Assembly: GCA_963922565.1 (NCBI GenBank)
Contig: CAWUIQ010000010.1
Coordinates: forward strand, 1-64,000
Direction of reading: 5' to 3'
Source: JBCBKL01 sp963922565
GTDB taxonomy: Bacteria; Pseudomonadota; Alphaproteobacteria; Rhodobacterales; Rhodobacteraceae
DNA: 64,000 bases
In this document: positions 16,736 through 25,704 of the stretch, piece by piece
Numbering within the stretch: the stretch's first letter is position 1
Layout of the letters: each line of letters begins with the position of its first letter
Notes under the pieces: model-generated
Database searches by the model: none
Seen by the model: the letters and a program-made list of their open reading frames with translations, nothing else
Told to the model about the DNA's origin: nothing
Made by a program: the position numbers and the translations under genes

Positions 16736-18448
16736 ATGCCATTTCGCGCCCCTGTAGAAGACTATGCCTTCCTTTTTGATCATGTCGTTGGACTGGAACA
16801 GGTCCGCGCAACCGAGCGGTTTGCCGAAGCGACCGACGACGTGACCCGCGCCATTCTCAGCGAGGCGGGCAAGCTGTGCGAAGACATGATCGCGCCCCTG
16901 CAGCGCCCCGGCGATCTGCACCCGGCCCATCTGGAAAACGGCGTCGTTCGCACGTCGCCCGGCTATGCCGAGGGTTATCAGGCCATCGGCGAAGGTGGCT
17001 GGATCGGGATGAGCGCTGACCCCGAATACGGCGGCATGGGCCTGCCAATGACCCTGACGACGGCGGTCAACGAGATGATGGCGGCGGCCTGCCTGTCGCT
17101 GCAGCTTGCGCCGCTGATGAGCCAAGGCCAGATCGAGGCGCTGGAACATCACGCCAGCGATGAGATCAAGGCGCTTTATCTTCCGAAACTGATCTCGGGC
17201 GAATGGACAGGCACCATGAACCTGACCGAACCGCAGGCCGGTTCGGATGTGGGTGCGCTGACGACCAAAGCAGAAGAGAACGGCGACGGTACCTACGCGA
17301 TCACCGGCCAAAAGATCTATATCTCGTGGGGTGACAACGACTTTACCGAAAATGTCTGCCATCTGGTTCTGGCCCGTCTGCCGGGTGCTCCCGCAGGCAC
17401 CAAGGGTATCAGCCTCTTTATCGTGCCCAAGCGCATTCCGGACGATCAGGGTAATGCTGGCGTGGCCAACGCGCTCAAGGTTGTCAGCCTCGAACACAAG
17501 ATGGGCCTGCACGGCTCACCGACCTGTGTGATGCAGTATGACGGCGCCCGAGGCTGGCTGGTCGGGCCGGAAGGCGGCGGCATGGCGGCCATGTTCACGA
17601 TGATGAACAACGCGCGTCTTGGCGTTGGTGGCCAAGGCGTTGGAGCAGCAGAAGGTGCGTACCAGCACGCGCTGGCCTATGCGATGGACCGCAAGCAGGG
17701 GCGTGTGGCGATCGAGGGCGGCAAGACGATTGTCGATCATGCTGACGTACGGCGAATGCTGCTGACGATGAAGGCCGACGTCTTTGCTGCCCGGGCCATT
17801 GGCCTGTCATGCGCGATTGCGATCGACATGGCGACCGCAACGGGTGACGCTGAGTGGGTTGCACGGGCTGCATTCCTGACACCAATCGCCAAGGCATTCG
17901 GCACCGATGTCGGCAACGAAGTCGCCTCGACCGGTATCCAGGTTCACGGCGGCATGGGATTTGTCGAAGAAACTGGTGCAGCACAGTACGCCCGCGATGT
18001 GCGTGTCACGACAATCTATGAAGGCACGAACGGTATTCAGGCGATGGACCTCGTTGCGCGCAAGATGATGGATGGTGGCGACGCCGCCGCCCGTCTGCTG
18101 GACGAGATCGAAGCCCATGCCGAAGATGCCCGGTCAACCCTGCCCGATCTGGCCGAGGCCGTCTGGCAGGCCAGCGAGTCGCTGCGCGAGACGACCGAAT
18201 GGCTGACCGAACAAAGCGACCTCAACCACCGCTTTGCCGGCGCCGTCCCCTATTTGCGGGCCTTTGCGCGGGTTCTTGGCGGACACCTGCATCTCAAGGC
18301 CGCGATGGCGGACAAGGGCGGTCAGCGCGAAAAGCTGGCGCGGTTCTATATCCAGCGGCTGTTGCCGGAACACGCCGCGCTGCTGGCCCATGCCGGGGCC
18401 GGGGCGGACGACCTTTATGCGATGTCGCATGATGAGCTAGCGGCCTGA
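16736..18448 (+). CDS. Acyl-CoA dehydrogenase (long, C-terminal-domain type)
   Basis: 570 aa FAD enzyme oxidising an acyl-CoA. Signatures are GTMNLTEPQAGSDVGAL (about residues 160-176), EHKMGLHGSPTCVM and QVHGGMGFVEE. YEGTNGIQAMDLVARK holds the catalytic Glu region. The extra C-terminal acyl-CoA dehydrogenase domain puts it with FadE-like/DmdC-like enzymes, so the substrate may be a fatty acyl-CoA or 3-methylmercaptopropionyl-CoA; sequence reading alone does not decide. A perfect GGAGG lies 6 bases before the ATG. The MBL hydrolase gene overlaps the stop (TGATG). Confidence 0.9.
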   Translation: MPFRAPVEDYAFLFDHVVGLEQVRATERFAEATDDVTRAILSEAGKLCEDMIAPLQRPGDLHPAHLENGVVRTSPGYAEGYQAIGEGGWIGMSADPEYGGMGLPMTLTTAVNEMMAAACLSLQLAPLMSQGQIEALEHHASDEIKALYLPKLISGEWTGTMNLTEPQAGSDVGALTTKAEENGDGTYAITGQKIYISWGDNDFTENVCHLVLARLPGAPAGTKGISLFIVPKRIPDDQGNAGVANALKVVSLEHKMGLHGSPTCVMQYDGARGWLVGPEGGGMAAMFTMMNNARLGVGGQGVGAAEGAYQHALAYAMDRKQGRVAIEGGKTIVDHADVRRMLLTMKADVFAARAIGLSCAIAIDMATATGDAEWVARAAFLTPIAKAFGTDVGNEVASTGIQVHGGMGFVEETGAAQYARDVRVTTIYEGTNGIQAMDLVARKMMDGGDAAARLLDEIEAHAEDARSTLPDLAEAVWQASESLRETTEWLTEQSDLNHRFAGAVPYLRAFARVLGGHLHLKAAMADKGGQREKLARFYIQRLLPEHAALLAHAGAGADDLYAMSHDELAA

Positions 18449-19494
18449 TGGCTGACGGGTCGCCCGCGGGTCTTCGCTATCCGTGGGCGGACCCGCCCGC
18501 GCACGGAAGCGCGACCGAAGTGGCGGATGGCGTTGTCTGGTTCCGCCTGCCGCTCCCGATGAAGCTCGACCACGTCAACATCTATGCGCTTGACGATGGT
18601 GACAGCTGGACGGTGATCGACACCGGCTTTGCATCGAACAAGACCAAAGAGATTTGGCGGGCCGTGATGGAAGGGCCGCTTGGCGGCAAACCCGTGACAC
18701 GGGCCGTCGTAACGCACCATCACCCCGATCACATTGGCCTTGCCGGCTGGCTGCAGACCGAATTCGGGGCGACTCTGCTGACGACGCGAACGGCCTGGCT
18801 GATGGGCCGGATGCTGACGCTGGACGTGCAGGCCACGCCCAATGCCGAAACGCTGGAATTCTATCGCAGCGCAGGCATGGACCCTGAAACCCTGGACAAA
18901 CGCAGCAAAGAGCGGCCGTTCAACTTTGCCGATATCGTCGCCCCCCTGCCACTGGGCTATGAGCGCCTTCAGCAGGGGCAGACGATCAAAATGGGCGGAC
19001 GGACGTGGGACATCCACATGGGTAACGGCCACGCGCCCGAACACGCCACGTTTTGGAGCAGGGACGACAACCTCGTTCTTTCCGGCGATCAGATCCTGCC
19101 GTCGATCAGCCCGAATATCGGCGTCTATGCGACCGAGCCCATGGCCGACCCCATCGGGGAGTGGCTTGAGGCCTGCGAGCGGCTGGCACCGATGGCACGC
19201 GACGACCATCTTGTTTTGGGGGGCCACAAGCTGCCCTTTACCGGTCTTCCGACCCGGATGCGGCAACTCATCGAAAACCATCATGGCGCTCTGAACCGTT
19301 TGTTGGGATTCATCGATACGCCGAAAGCTGCCGGGGACTGCTTTGCACCGCTCTTCAAGCGGACCATAGGTGAGGGTGAATACGGTCTGGCACTGGTCGA
19401 AGCGGTGGCTCACCTGTCTCACCTTTATCAAACCGGTCTTGCATCACGCGAAAGGCGGGCCGATGGTGCCTGGGTCTATCAGCGTAAGGACTGA
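18448..19494 (+). CDS. MBL-fold metallohydrolase
   Basis: 348 aa. The metal site HHHPDHIG lies near residues 90-97, further ligands are probably in NGHAPEH and SGDQILP, and a C-terminal winged-helix-like segment is as in LACTB2/glyoxalase II relatives. It starts one base inside the acyl-CoA dehydrogenase stop codon, so the two are co-translated; a role as a thioesterase acting on a dehydrogenase product is plausible but unproven. Confidence 0.85.
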   Translation: MADGSPAGLRYPWADPPAHGSATEVADGVVWFRLPLPMKLDHVNIYALDDGDSWTVIDTGFASNKTKEIWRAVMEGPLGGKPVTRAVVTHHHPDHIGLAGWLQTEFGATLLTTRTAWLMGRMLTLDVQATPNAETLEFYRSAGMDPETLDKRSKERPFNFADIVAPLPLGYERLQQGQTIKMGGRTWDIHMGNGHAPEHATFWSRDDNLVLSGDQILPSISPNIGVYATEPMADPIGEWLEACERLAPMARDDHLVLGGHKLPFTGLPTRMRQLIENHHGALNRLLGFIDTPKAAGDCFAPLFKRTIGEGEYGLALVEAVAHLSHLYQTGLASRERRADGAWVYQRKD

Positions 19495-19498
19495 CGGT

Positions 19499-19957
19499 AT
19501 GGAAGAGAACATCCAGACGACGGCCGAGGCAGCCGAAGCCGCTGCCATGCCCAAACCGCATGAAGTCCACTGCGATCCGGACGCGAAAGCGGTCGACGAA
19601 AACGACGTGCCAGAAGGCGTCGCCAAGACGCCACTCGCCCAGAAAAGCCCGGCCCGCTGGGCCTATGAGCGCATCATCATCTACCTCAAGAATTTCGAGG
19701 AAAGCCTCAACAACGACCAAGAGGTCGCCATGGGTTTCACCGGTGGCGACGCCGGGGTCCTGCGGATCGAGGGCATGGGCTACTACGACCCTGATATCGT
19801 GACCTTCTATGGATCCGATCCGGGGGGCGCCAAAACCCAGCTTGTCCAGCATGTCAGCCAGTTGAACGTCATGTTCCGGGCCCTTCCGATGGCGACGAAA
19901 GAGGAAGAACCGGTGCGGATCGGCTTCAAACTCGCCCAGGACCTCGAAGAGAATTAA
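19499..19957 (+). CDS. Conserved hypothetical protein
   Basis: 152 aa soluble acidic protein. An Ala/Glu-rich disordered N terminus (first 40 residues) is followed by a compact domain (RWAYERIIIYLKNFEESLNN, ending RIGFKLAQDLEEN). Starts 5 bases after the MBL gene, so probably the third gene of that operon. I believe similar proteins are restricted to Rhodobacterales, but this was not checked, and no function is known to me. Confidence 0.7.
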   Translation: MEENIQTTAEAAEAAAMPKPHEVHCDPDAKAVDENDVPEGVAKTPLAQKSPARWAYERIIIYLKNFEESLNNDQEVAMGFTGGDAGVLRIEGMGYYDPDIVTFYGSDPGGAKTQLVQHVSQLNVMFRALPMATKEEEPVRIGFKLAQDLEEN

Positions 19958-20034
19958 GCCTGCGCGCGTTTGACGTCGTGACAGGGCCGGGCACATCGGC
20001 TAATTGGCTGAAAAAGCCAAGACTGGAGCCCGAA

Positions 20035-20169
20035 ATGGCAGAACACAAGCACGGTGAAATGGATATCGAAGTCCACGAGAAAACCTTTGACGGTTTCATC
20101 AAATGGACGGTCTATTCCGTTGCGGTGATCTTTGCGATCCTGCTTTTCATGGCGATCTTCGCCTCCTGA
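20035..20169 (+). CDS. aa3-type cytochrome c oxidase subunit IV
   Basis: 44 aa: a short polar N terminus (MAEHKHGEMDIEVHEKTFDG) followed by one transmembrane helix (WTVYSVAVIFAILLFMAIFA). This is the bacterial aa3 oxidase subunit IV pattern, a single-helix accessory subunit of the terminal oxidase in the cytoplasmic membrane. A GGAG Shine-Dalgarno lies 6 bases upstream. It is encoded away from the catalytic subunits, as is usual in this group. Confidence 0.88.
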   Translation: MAEHKHGEMDIEVHEKTFDGFIKWTVYSVAVIFAILLFMAIFAS

Positions 20170-20182
20170 CGCGCCGCGCATC

Positions 20183-20788
20183 ATGCCTTCCCGGATCGTC
20201 GCGGCTTTTGCGGCCCTCGCGCTTCTAGGCGCTTGCGCCACCGTGGTTGAGAACACCAATGCCCCGCAAGAGGTGGTGGATCGTGTTCAGTACCGCGAAC
20301 CGGGGCCGGCGACGATCTCCGTCATCACGATGGTAAACAATCGGACGGGCTCCGGAGCGCATTCAGCGCTGATGATCAACGGATCGCAGCGGGTTATCTT
20401 CGATCCTGCTGGGTCGTTTTCGAACAAGCGGGTGCCAGAGCAGAACGACGTACTCTATGGGGTCTCGCCTGCTGTTCTGGCCGGTTACAAAAGCGCCCAT
20501 GCCCGCCTGACGCACCATGTGGTGACCCAGGAGATGCGGGTGACACCCGAGCAGGCCGAGATTGCCCTGCGCCTCGCCCAATCGAACGGGCCGGTTCCAA
20601 GGGCGTTCTGCACATCGGCCGCAACACAGCTGCTGCGACAGGTTCCGGGCTTTGAAAATATCCAGCAGACGATGTTTCCGACGAACCTGATGCGCCAGAT
20701 CGAGGCGCGGACCAATGTCATCACCGACCGCTACTACGAAGACGATGAAGGCGGGATCATCGAAGGCGTTGCCAAGGTGGAGCTTTAG
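20183..20788 (+). CDS. Putative lipoprotein with papain-like His/Cys motifs
   Basis: 201 aa. A lipoprotein signal with lipobox LLGAC at residues 14-18 places it in the membrane facing the periplasm. The mature part contains GAHSALMINGSQRVIFDP and, further on, RAFCTSAATQLLRQVPG. An early histidine with a later Cys is the layout of circularly permuted NlpC/P60-type (YiiX/DUF4105-like) hydrolases; this is motif-level inference only. Its stop overlaps the convergent yqgE stop. Confidence 0.65.
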   Translation: MPSRIVAAFAALALLGACATVVENTNAPQEVVDRVQYREPGPATISVITMVNNRTGSGAHSALMINGSQRVIFDPAGSFSNKRVPEQNDVLYGVSPAVLAGYKSAHARLTHHVVTQEMRVTPEQAEIALRLAQSNGPVPRAFCTSAATQLLRQVPGFENIQQTMFPTNLMRQIEARTNVITDRYYEDDEGGIIEGVAKVEL

Positions 20789-21351
20789 GCGCGACCGGCG
20801 GTTGATGACAAAACCAGCGGGTCGATCCCAAGGGATTTGATCGCGGCAACCCACTTGTCGTCGCAATCGGTACCGAAAACCAGCTTTGGATCTGCACTCG
20901 CGACCAGCCAGCCATTTCGCGCAATCTCGGAATCAAGCTGGCCGGGTCCCCAACCCGAATACCCCAGCATGACCATGGCCTCTTGCGGGCCATCGCCGCT
21001 TGCCAGATCTTCGAGCACATCAAGCGTCGCGGTCATCCCGAAATCGTCATCGACCTCAAGCGTTTGCAGCCGCGACTTGTATTCACCCGAATGCAGGACA
21101 AAGCCGCGGGCCGTCTCGACCGGGCCACCGAAATAGACCGGCAATTTCGCAGTCTCCTGCGCGTTGTCGATTTCGAGCTGTTCGAGAATGTCGCTGAGGA
21201 TCAGTTCGGGTGCGGGCTTGTTCACGATCAGCCCCATGGCCCCTTCCTCGGAATAGGCGCACAGGAAAACGACAGAACGATCAAACCGGGGGTCGGTCAT
21301 TCCGGGCATGGCAACAAGCAGCTTGCCTGTCAGGTCGGGCGCGGCGGTCAT
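20785..21351 (-). CDS. YqgE/AlgH family protein (UPF0301)
   Basis: 188 aa. MTAAPDLTGKLLVAMPGMTD, DRSVVFLCAYSEEGAMGLIVNKP, PVYFGGPV and LGYSGWGPGQLDSEI are the conserved UPF0301 motifs. Function is unresolved; AlgH in Pseudomonas was linked genetically to alginate regulation. Convergent with the lipoprotein gene and divergent from the DsbD-like gene 140 bases away. Confidence 0.95.
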   Translation of the reverse strand: MTAAPDLTGKLLVAMPGMTDPRFDRSVVFLCAYSEEGAMGLIVNKPAPELILSDILEQLEIDNAQETAKLPVYFGGPVETARGFVLHSGEYKSRLQTLEVDDDFGMTATLDVLEDLASGDGPQEAMVMLGYSGWGPGQLDSEIARNGWLVASADPKLVFGTDCDDKWVAAIKSLGIDPLVLSSTAGRA

Positions 21352-21491
21352 TCAGCCAAGGTTCCAGGTGGTTCTTCACCAACATGACGCCGCCAGAGCG
21401 GAGCCGCAAGCAAAGACCGCCCAATCAAGCGAAACACGGCTGACTTGATCGTGACTTGGCTTTGATCGGCGTTCCGTTCATCAAGACCTTC

Positions 21492-22298
21492 ATGAAATGC
21501 TTCACGTCACTGTTTTCCGCCGCAGCCCTTTGCGCCTTCCCCGCCCTTTCCGGCGGCTCATTCGACGATCCGGTGCAGGCAGAGGTGTTGGCCGGCTGGC
21601 AGCGTGCTGACGGGACCCGCATGGCGGCCCTGCGCCTGACGCTGGAACCGGGATGGAAAACCTATTGGCGCGCGCCGGGCGATGCCGGTATTCCGCCGCA
21701 TTTCGACTGGTCGCGGGCCCGCAATATTGAAATGCTCAAGATCCACTGGCCGACGCCGGACGTCTTCGTGTCAAATGGCATGCGGTCCATCGGCTACGCG
21801 GATGAGGTCGTCATTCCCTTCGAGATTCAGCCCGCCCGTGCCGATCAGCCGGTGCGCCTGCGGGCGCGCATGTCTCTGGGCGTTTGTGCCGAGGTTTGCC
21901 TGCCACATCAGCTCAAGTTTGACGCGATCCTCGACAGCACCGAAACCCGCCCGACTCCGGCCATCGCTGCGGCCCTCGCCTCTGTCCCCTATTCGGCGAA
22001 AGAGGCCGAGGTCAGCGCATCAACCTGCCTTTTGCGTCCCACACCCGACGGGATCGAGATCGAGGCGCATGTCGATCTGCCCCATACAGGCGGGACGGAA
22101 GTAGCAGTGATCGAGGCGGGGCGCGCCGATCTCTGGGTCAGCGAGGCCGATACAAAGCGCGACGGAAATACGGTGGTTGCCGTTTCCGAAATGATCCAGT
22201 CACAGGGCGGCGCCTTTTCCATAGACCGGTCTGACGTCCGCATCACGATCATCGGTGCGAATTACGCCGTTGATGTCATCGGTTGCGATGCTGGCTAG
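21492..22298 (+). CDS. Stand-alone DsbD alpha-domain-like periplasmic protein
   Basis: 268 aa. A signal peptide (FTSLFSAAALCAFPALSGG) precedes a DsbD N-terminal-type immunoglobulin-fold domain: WKTYWRAPGDAGIPPHFDWS, IGYADEVVIPF and the cysteine motif LGVCAEVCLPHQ. The membrane and thioredoxin domains of full DsbD are absent. The Cys pair suggests thiol-disulfide exchange in the periplasm, perhaps feeding cytochrome c or copper-centre assembly. The start is uncertain: ATG 21492 was chosen; a TTG at 21456 is an alternative. The stop overlaps the convergent RND gene. Confidence 0.75.
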   Translation: MKCFTSLFSAAALCAFPALSGGSFDDPVQAEVLAGWQRADGTRMAALRLTLEPGWKTYWRAPGDAGIPPHFDWSRARNIEMLKIHWPTPDVFVSNGMRSIGYADEVVIPFEIQPARADQPVRLRARMSLGVCAEVCLPHQLKFDAILDSTETRPTPAIAAALASVPYSAKEAEVSASTCLLRPTPDGIEIEAHVDLPHTGGTEVAVIEAGRADLWVSEADTKRDGNTVVAVSEMIQSQGGAFSIDRSDVRITIIGANYAVDVIGCDAG

Positions 22299-25200
22299 GC
22301 CGTTCGGTTGAACATCCGCTGCATGAGCAGTCCCGTTGCCGCGACCACATAGACAGCCAGAATGAGAATTGCCGCTCCGGCGATAAAGAGAACCAGCGCG
22401 TCGCGGGCCGGTGTCGGATTGCCCACATCAGCAAGGATATTGGCCAGCGGCCCCGGCAGGTTCCCGGCAAAGGCAGCAAACCCCATCGTGTAGCCTGCCC
22501 ACGCCGCCAAAACGCCCCAGAGGCCAAGCATGCCGGCTCGGACCCCTTTCGGCCGCATCCGCACCCCCCGACGCATCGACGCGGTGTACTTGGCGACGTC
22601 GTGCTGAACCGCCACCAGCGATGGCACGACCAGCAGCACAAGGATGACGCCAAAGCCCAGACCATAGACCAGCGTAATGACCGTGGGTTTCAGGAACTGC
22701 GCCTGCTGCGATTGCTCGTATAGCAGCGGGGCCATACCAAGCACAGTTGTCAGGGTCGTCAGCATCACCGGTCGCAGCCTATCCGCAGCGCCATCGATGA
22801 TCGACGGTATCAGGCCGCGGGTTTTGGCATACTGATCAATCGTGGTCACCAGGACGATGGAGTCGTTGATGATGATCCCCGTCATCCCCAGTAACCCCAC
22901 GACCGTGAACATGCTCAGCGGCACTTCCCAGACATAGTGACCGTAGATCGTACCGATCAGTCCGAACGGAATGATCGACATAACCACGATGGGGCGGGTC
23001 CAACTGGCGAACACCCACGACAGCACAAGGTAAATGCCCGTCAAACACAGGACAAAGCCAAGGGCCGCATCGCTCAGAAACTGGTCTTCCTGTTCGCTCA
23101 GACCAGATAGCCGCCAATCCACCTGTCGTTCCGCCGCGATGGCGGGCAAGATGTCCTCTTCGAGGGCACGGGTGATCTCGGTCGCGCGCGCCGGGTCATC
23201 TTCTGAAATGTCACCTGTCACCGAAACCACGCGAATGCCGTTTTCGCGGCGCACGGTCGAAAAGCCGGTGCGCCGTTCGACGCTCACGATATCAGCGAGC
23301 GGCACATAGGCACCCGCAGGCGTGCGCATCTGGGTCCGTTCCAGAAAGTCGGCGGTCAGTTCACCGTCGGGCAACTCCACCCGGATCTCGGCGCTGCGGG
23401 CCCCATCGGGATAGGTCGCCGCCTCGATCCCGTTCAGCCGGTCCCGCAGGGCCCGGCCCAACACGTCGATCGTGAACCCAAGCGCCTGTCCCTGCGGCGT
23501 CAGATCAAGGATCAGTTCCTCTTTGTCATAGGCCAGATTGTCCTCAACCGCGGTCACCTCGGGATACTGAAGCGTCGCGCGTTTGAGATCTTCTGCCGCT
23601 GCCTTCAGGGTATCGCTGTCTGCACCGTAAAACTGGACGTCGAGAGAGTCGCCACCGGGTCCCGACCGCCATCCCCGAAAGCTGACCGTTTCGGCCAGCG
23701 GATGATGCACGACACGGTCCTGCAATTCGCCCACGAACGCAAAGCTGGAATAGCCCGGTCGCAGATCCGCATCGATCAGCTCGATCGAGATTGCGCCAAG
23801 TAGATCTTTGTCCTTGCTGTCGGCCCCCGAAAGACCACGCCCCGCATTGCCGCCGATTTCAGTGATGACATAGTCGACCGGATAGACCCCGATGCGGTCT
23901 TCGACCTCGCGGGCCAGCTCCTCGGTCGCGCGCTGCAATTCCAGCATCATCGCAAAGGAATCCTCGCGCGTGGCCCCTTCGGCCATGGCAAAGTTCCCGG
24001 TGACCGAGCTGCGTTCAGGGGCGTTGAAGAACCGCCATTGCACGTCGCCATTGATGAAAAGGACCGACTGGCTGGCCAGCACGAGGGTCACGCCGGCAAG
24101 CACAGCATAACGGGCCTTGATGACCGCCCCCATAAAGGGCCGGAACAGGTTTTCGCGGCACCAGACGAAGCCACGGTTCACCTGGCGCGAGGGCCAGTCG
24201 TACCACCGCTCGGCCTGCGCCGCAGCGAGCGCATGGGACATGTGGTGGGGCAGGATCAGGAAGCATTCGACCAACGAAGCTGCGAGGACTGCGATGACGG
24301 TAAAGGGAATGTCCCGGATCAGATCGCCAAAGCGCCCACCGACGAAAACCAGCCCCCAAAACGCGATGATCGTCGTGAGGGTGGCGGCAAAGACAGGCAT
24401 CGCCATACGCCGGGCGGCATTCTCGGCCGCGACGACCGGGCGCTCACCATAATGTCGGTACCGGTGATCGGCGTGCTCACCAACCACGATGGCGTCATCG
24501 ACCACGATCCCCAGCGTTATGATCAATCCGAAGAGCGAGACCATATTGATCGTGAGCCCGCCCAGATACATCAGCGCGATTGTCGCCATCATCGCGACGG
24601 GGATACCCGCCGCGACCCAAAAGGCGGTGCGGGCATTCAGGAACAGGAACAGCAAGCACACGACCAGCGCCAGCCCGATCAGGCCATTGTCGATCAGCAG
24701 GTTGAGGCGGCCAGTGATTGCCTCGGCCCGGGTTCGGATCAGCTCGACCGTGACGGTTTCGGGCAACGTTGCCTGGAACCGGGCCGCGACCTTTTCAACT
24801 GTTTCCTGAACCGAAATCGCATCGCCCTTGGCCGAACGATCGACCCGGATCGACACGGCGGGTTCCTCACCCACAAAATAGCTGCGCTCGCGGTTGCTGC
24901 CTTGAACTTCGATCTGGGCGACGTCCCCCACCGTCAGCTTTGAACCATCCGGGTTGGACCGCAGCACGATCTGCGAGATTTCCTCGGCAGTCCGCTTTTC
25001 CGTCCCGGTCCGAACCCGGGCATTGGCCCCGAGCACGTCGCCCGCAGGTGCTGCATCAACCTCGGCGGCGACCGCTTGGGCGATGTCGGACATCGTCACG
25101 TCGTAAGCGATCAGGTTGATCGAAGGGACTTCGACAATGGTCAAGGGCGCGGCGACCCCCCGGATCGTCGTTCGCGTCACACCTTCGTTGAAAAGGCGGG

Positions 25201-25702
25201 TGACGAATTCGTCGGCGAATTGACCCAACTGTTCGGGCGCGAGGGGGCCGGTGATCACCACATCCGTCACCCGGTCCCGCCAGGCACCGCGGCGAACCGT
25301 GGGTTCGTCAACCTCTTCCGGTAGATTGGTGACACCTTCGACCGCCGCCTGTACGTCATCGGCGGCGCGGGCCATGTCCCATCCCGGTTCGAATTCCAGC
25401 GTGATCTGCATCCAGCCTTCGCGGGCGATAGAATCGGAACTTTCCACCCCCTCGACGGCCAGCAGAGTGGGCTCCAGCACCTGCACGATACCGGCATCCA
25501 CATCCTCGGCTCCGGCCCCGTCCCAATCCGCTGTGACCCGCACGTTGTCGACGATCACATCCGGAAAGAACTGGGCCCGCATGTTCGGGGCGGCGACAAA
25601 GCCCGCGACAACCATGATGACCAGCAACAGGTTGGCGATGGTCCTGTGGCGGGTGAAGTATGACAGGATGCCACCCGCGGCGGCGGGGATCTCGCGGGCC
25701 AT
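22295..25702 (-). CDS. RND-family efflux transporter permease
   Basis: 1135 aa inner-membrane proton-driven pump of the AcrB/HAE superfamily. It has a first helix (residues about 20-40), two large periplasmic domains and two blocks of membrane helices; VSLFGLIITLGIVVDDAIVVGE is the conserved TM4 region with the proton-relay acidic residues, and GIIINDSIVLV the second repeat. The C terminus carries two further hydrophobic stretches (about residues 1060-1125) beyond the usual end. It lies 2 bases downstream of the adaptor gene. Substrate is unknown. Confidence 0.92.
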   Translation of the reverse strand: MAREIPAAAGGILSYFTRHRTIANLLLVIMVVAGFVAAPNMRAQFFPDVIVDNVRVTADWDGAGAEDVDAGIVQVLEPTLLAVEGVESSDSIAREGWMQITLEFEPGWDMARAADDVQAAVEGVTNLPEEVDEPTVRRGAWRDRVTDVVITGPLAPEQLGQFADEFVTRLFNEGVTRTTIRGVAAPLTIVEVPSINLIAYDVTMSDIAQAVAAEVDAAPAGDVLGANARVRTGTEKRTAEEISQIVLRSNPDGSKLTVGDVAQIEVQGSNRERSYFVGEEPAVSIRVDRSAKGDAISVQETVEKVAARFQATLPETVTVELIRTRAEAITGRLNLLIDNGLIGLALVVCLLFLFLNARTAFWVAAGIPVAMMATIALMYLGGLTINMVSLFGLIITLGIVVDDAIVVGEHADHRYRHYGERPVVAAENAARRMAMPVFAATLTTIIAFWGLVFVGGRFGDLIRDIPFTVIAVLAASLVECFLILPHHMSHALAAAQAERWYDWPSRQVNRGFVWCRENLFRPFMGAVIKARYAVLAGVTLVLASQSVLFINGDVQWRFFNAPERSSVTGNFAMAEGATREDSFAMMLELQRATEELAREVEDRIGVYPVDYVITEIGGNAGRGLSGADSKDKDLLGAISIELIDADLRPGYSSFAFVGELQDRVVHHPLAETVSFRGWRSGPGGDSLDVQFYGADSDTLKAAAEDLKRATLQYPEVTAVEDNLAYDKEELILDLTPQGQALGFTIDVLGRALRDRLNGIEAATYPDGARSAEIRVELPDGELTADFLERTQMRTPAGAYVPLADIVSVERRTGFSTVRRENGIRVVSVTGDISEDDPARATEITRALEEDILPAIAAERQVDWRLSGLSEQEDQFLSDAALGFVLCLTGIYLVLSWVFASWTRPIVVMSIIPFGLIGTIYGHYVWEVPLSMFTVVGLLGMTGIIINDSIVLVTTIDQYAKTRGLIPSIIDGAADRLRPVMLTTLTTVLGMAPLLYEQSQQAQFLKPTVITLVYGLGFGVILVLLVVPSLVAVQHDVAKYTASMRRGVRMRPKGVRAGMLGLWGVLAAWAGYTMGFAAFAGNLPGPLANILADVGNPTPARDALVLFIAGAAILILAVYVVAATGLLMQRMFNRTA

Positions 25703-25704
25703 GA

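Noticed and set aside
16601..17512. Long open frame antisense to the acyl-CoA dehydrogenase gene
   Set aside because: High-GC shadow frame; no family signature and no Shine-Dalgarno.
18415..19431. 338-codon open frame antisense to the MBL hydrolase
   Set aside because: Shadow of a strongly supported gene; composition typical of reverse-strand high-GC reading.
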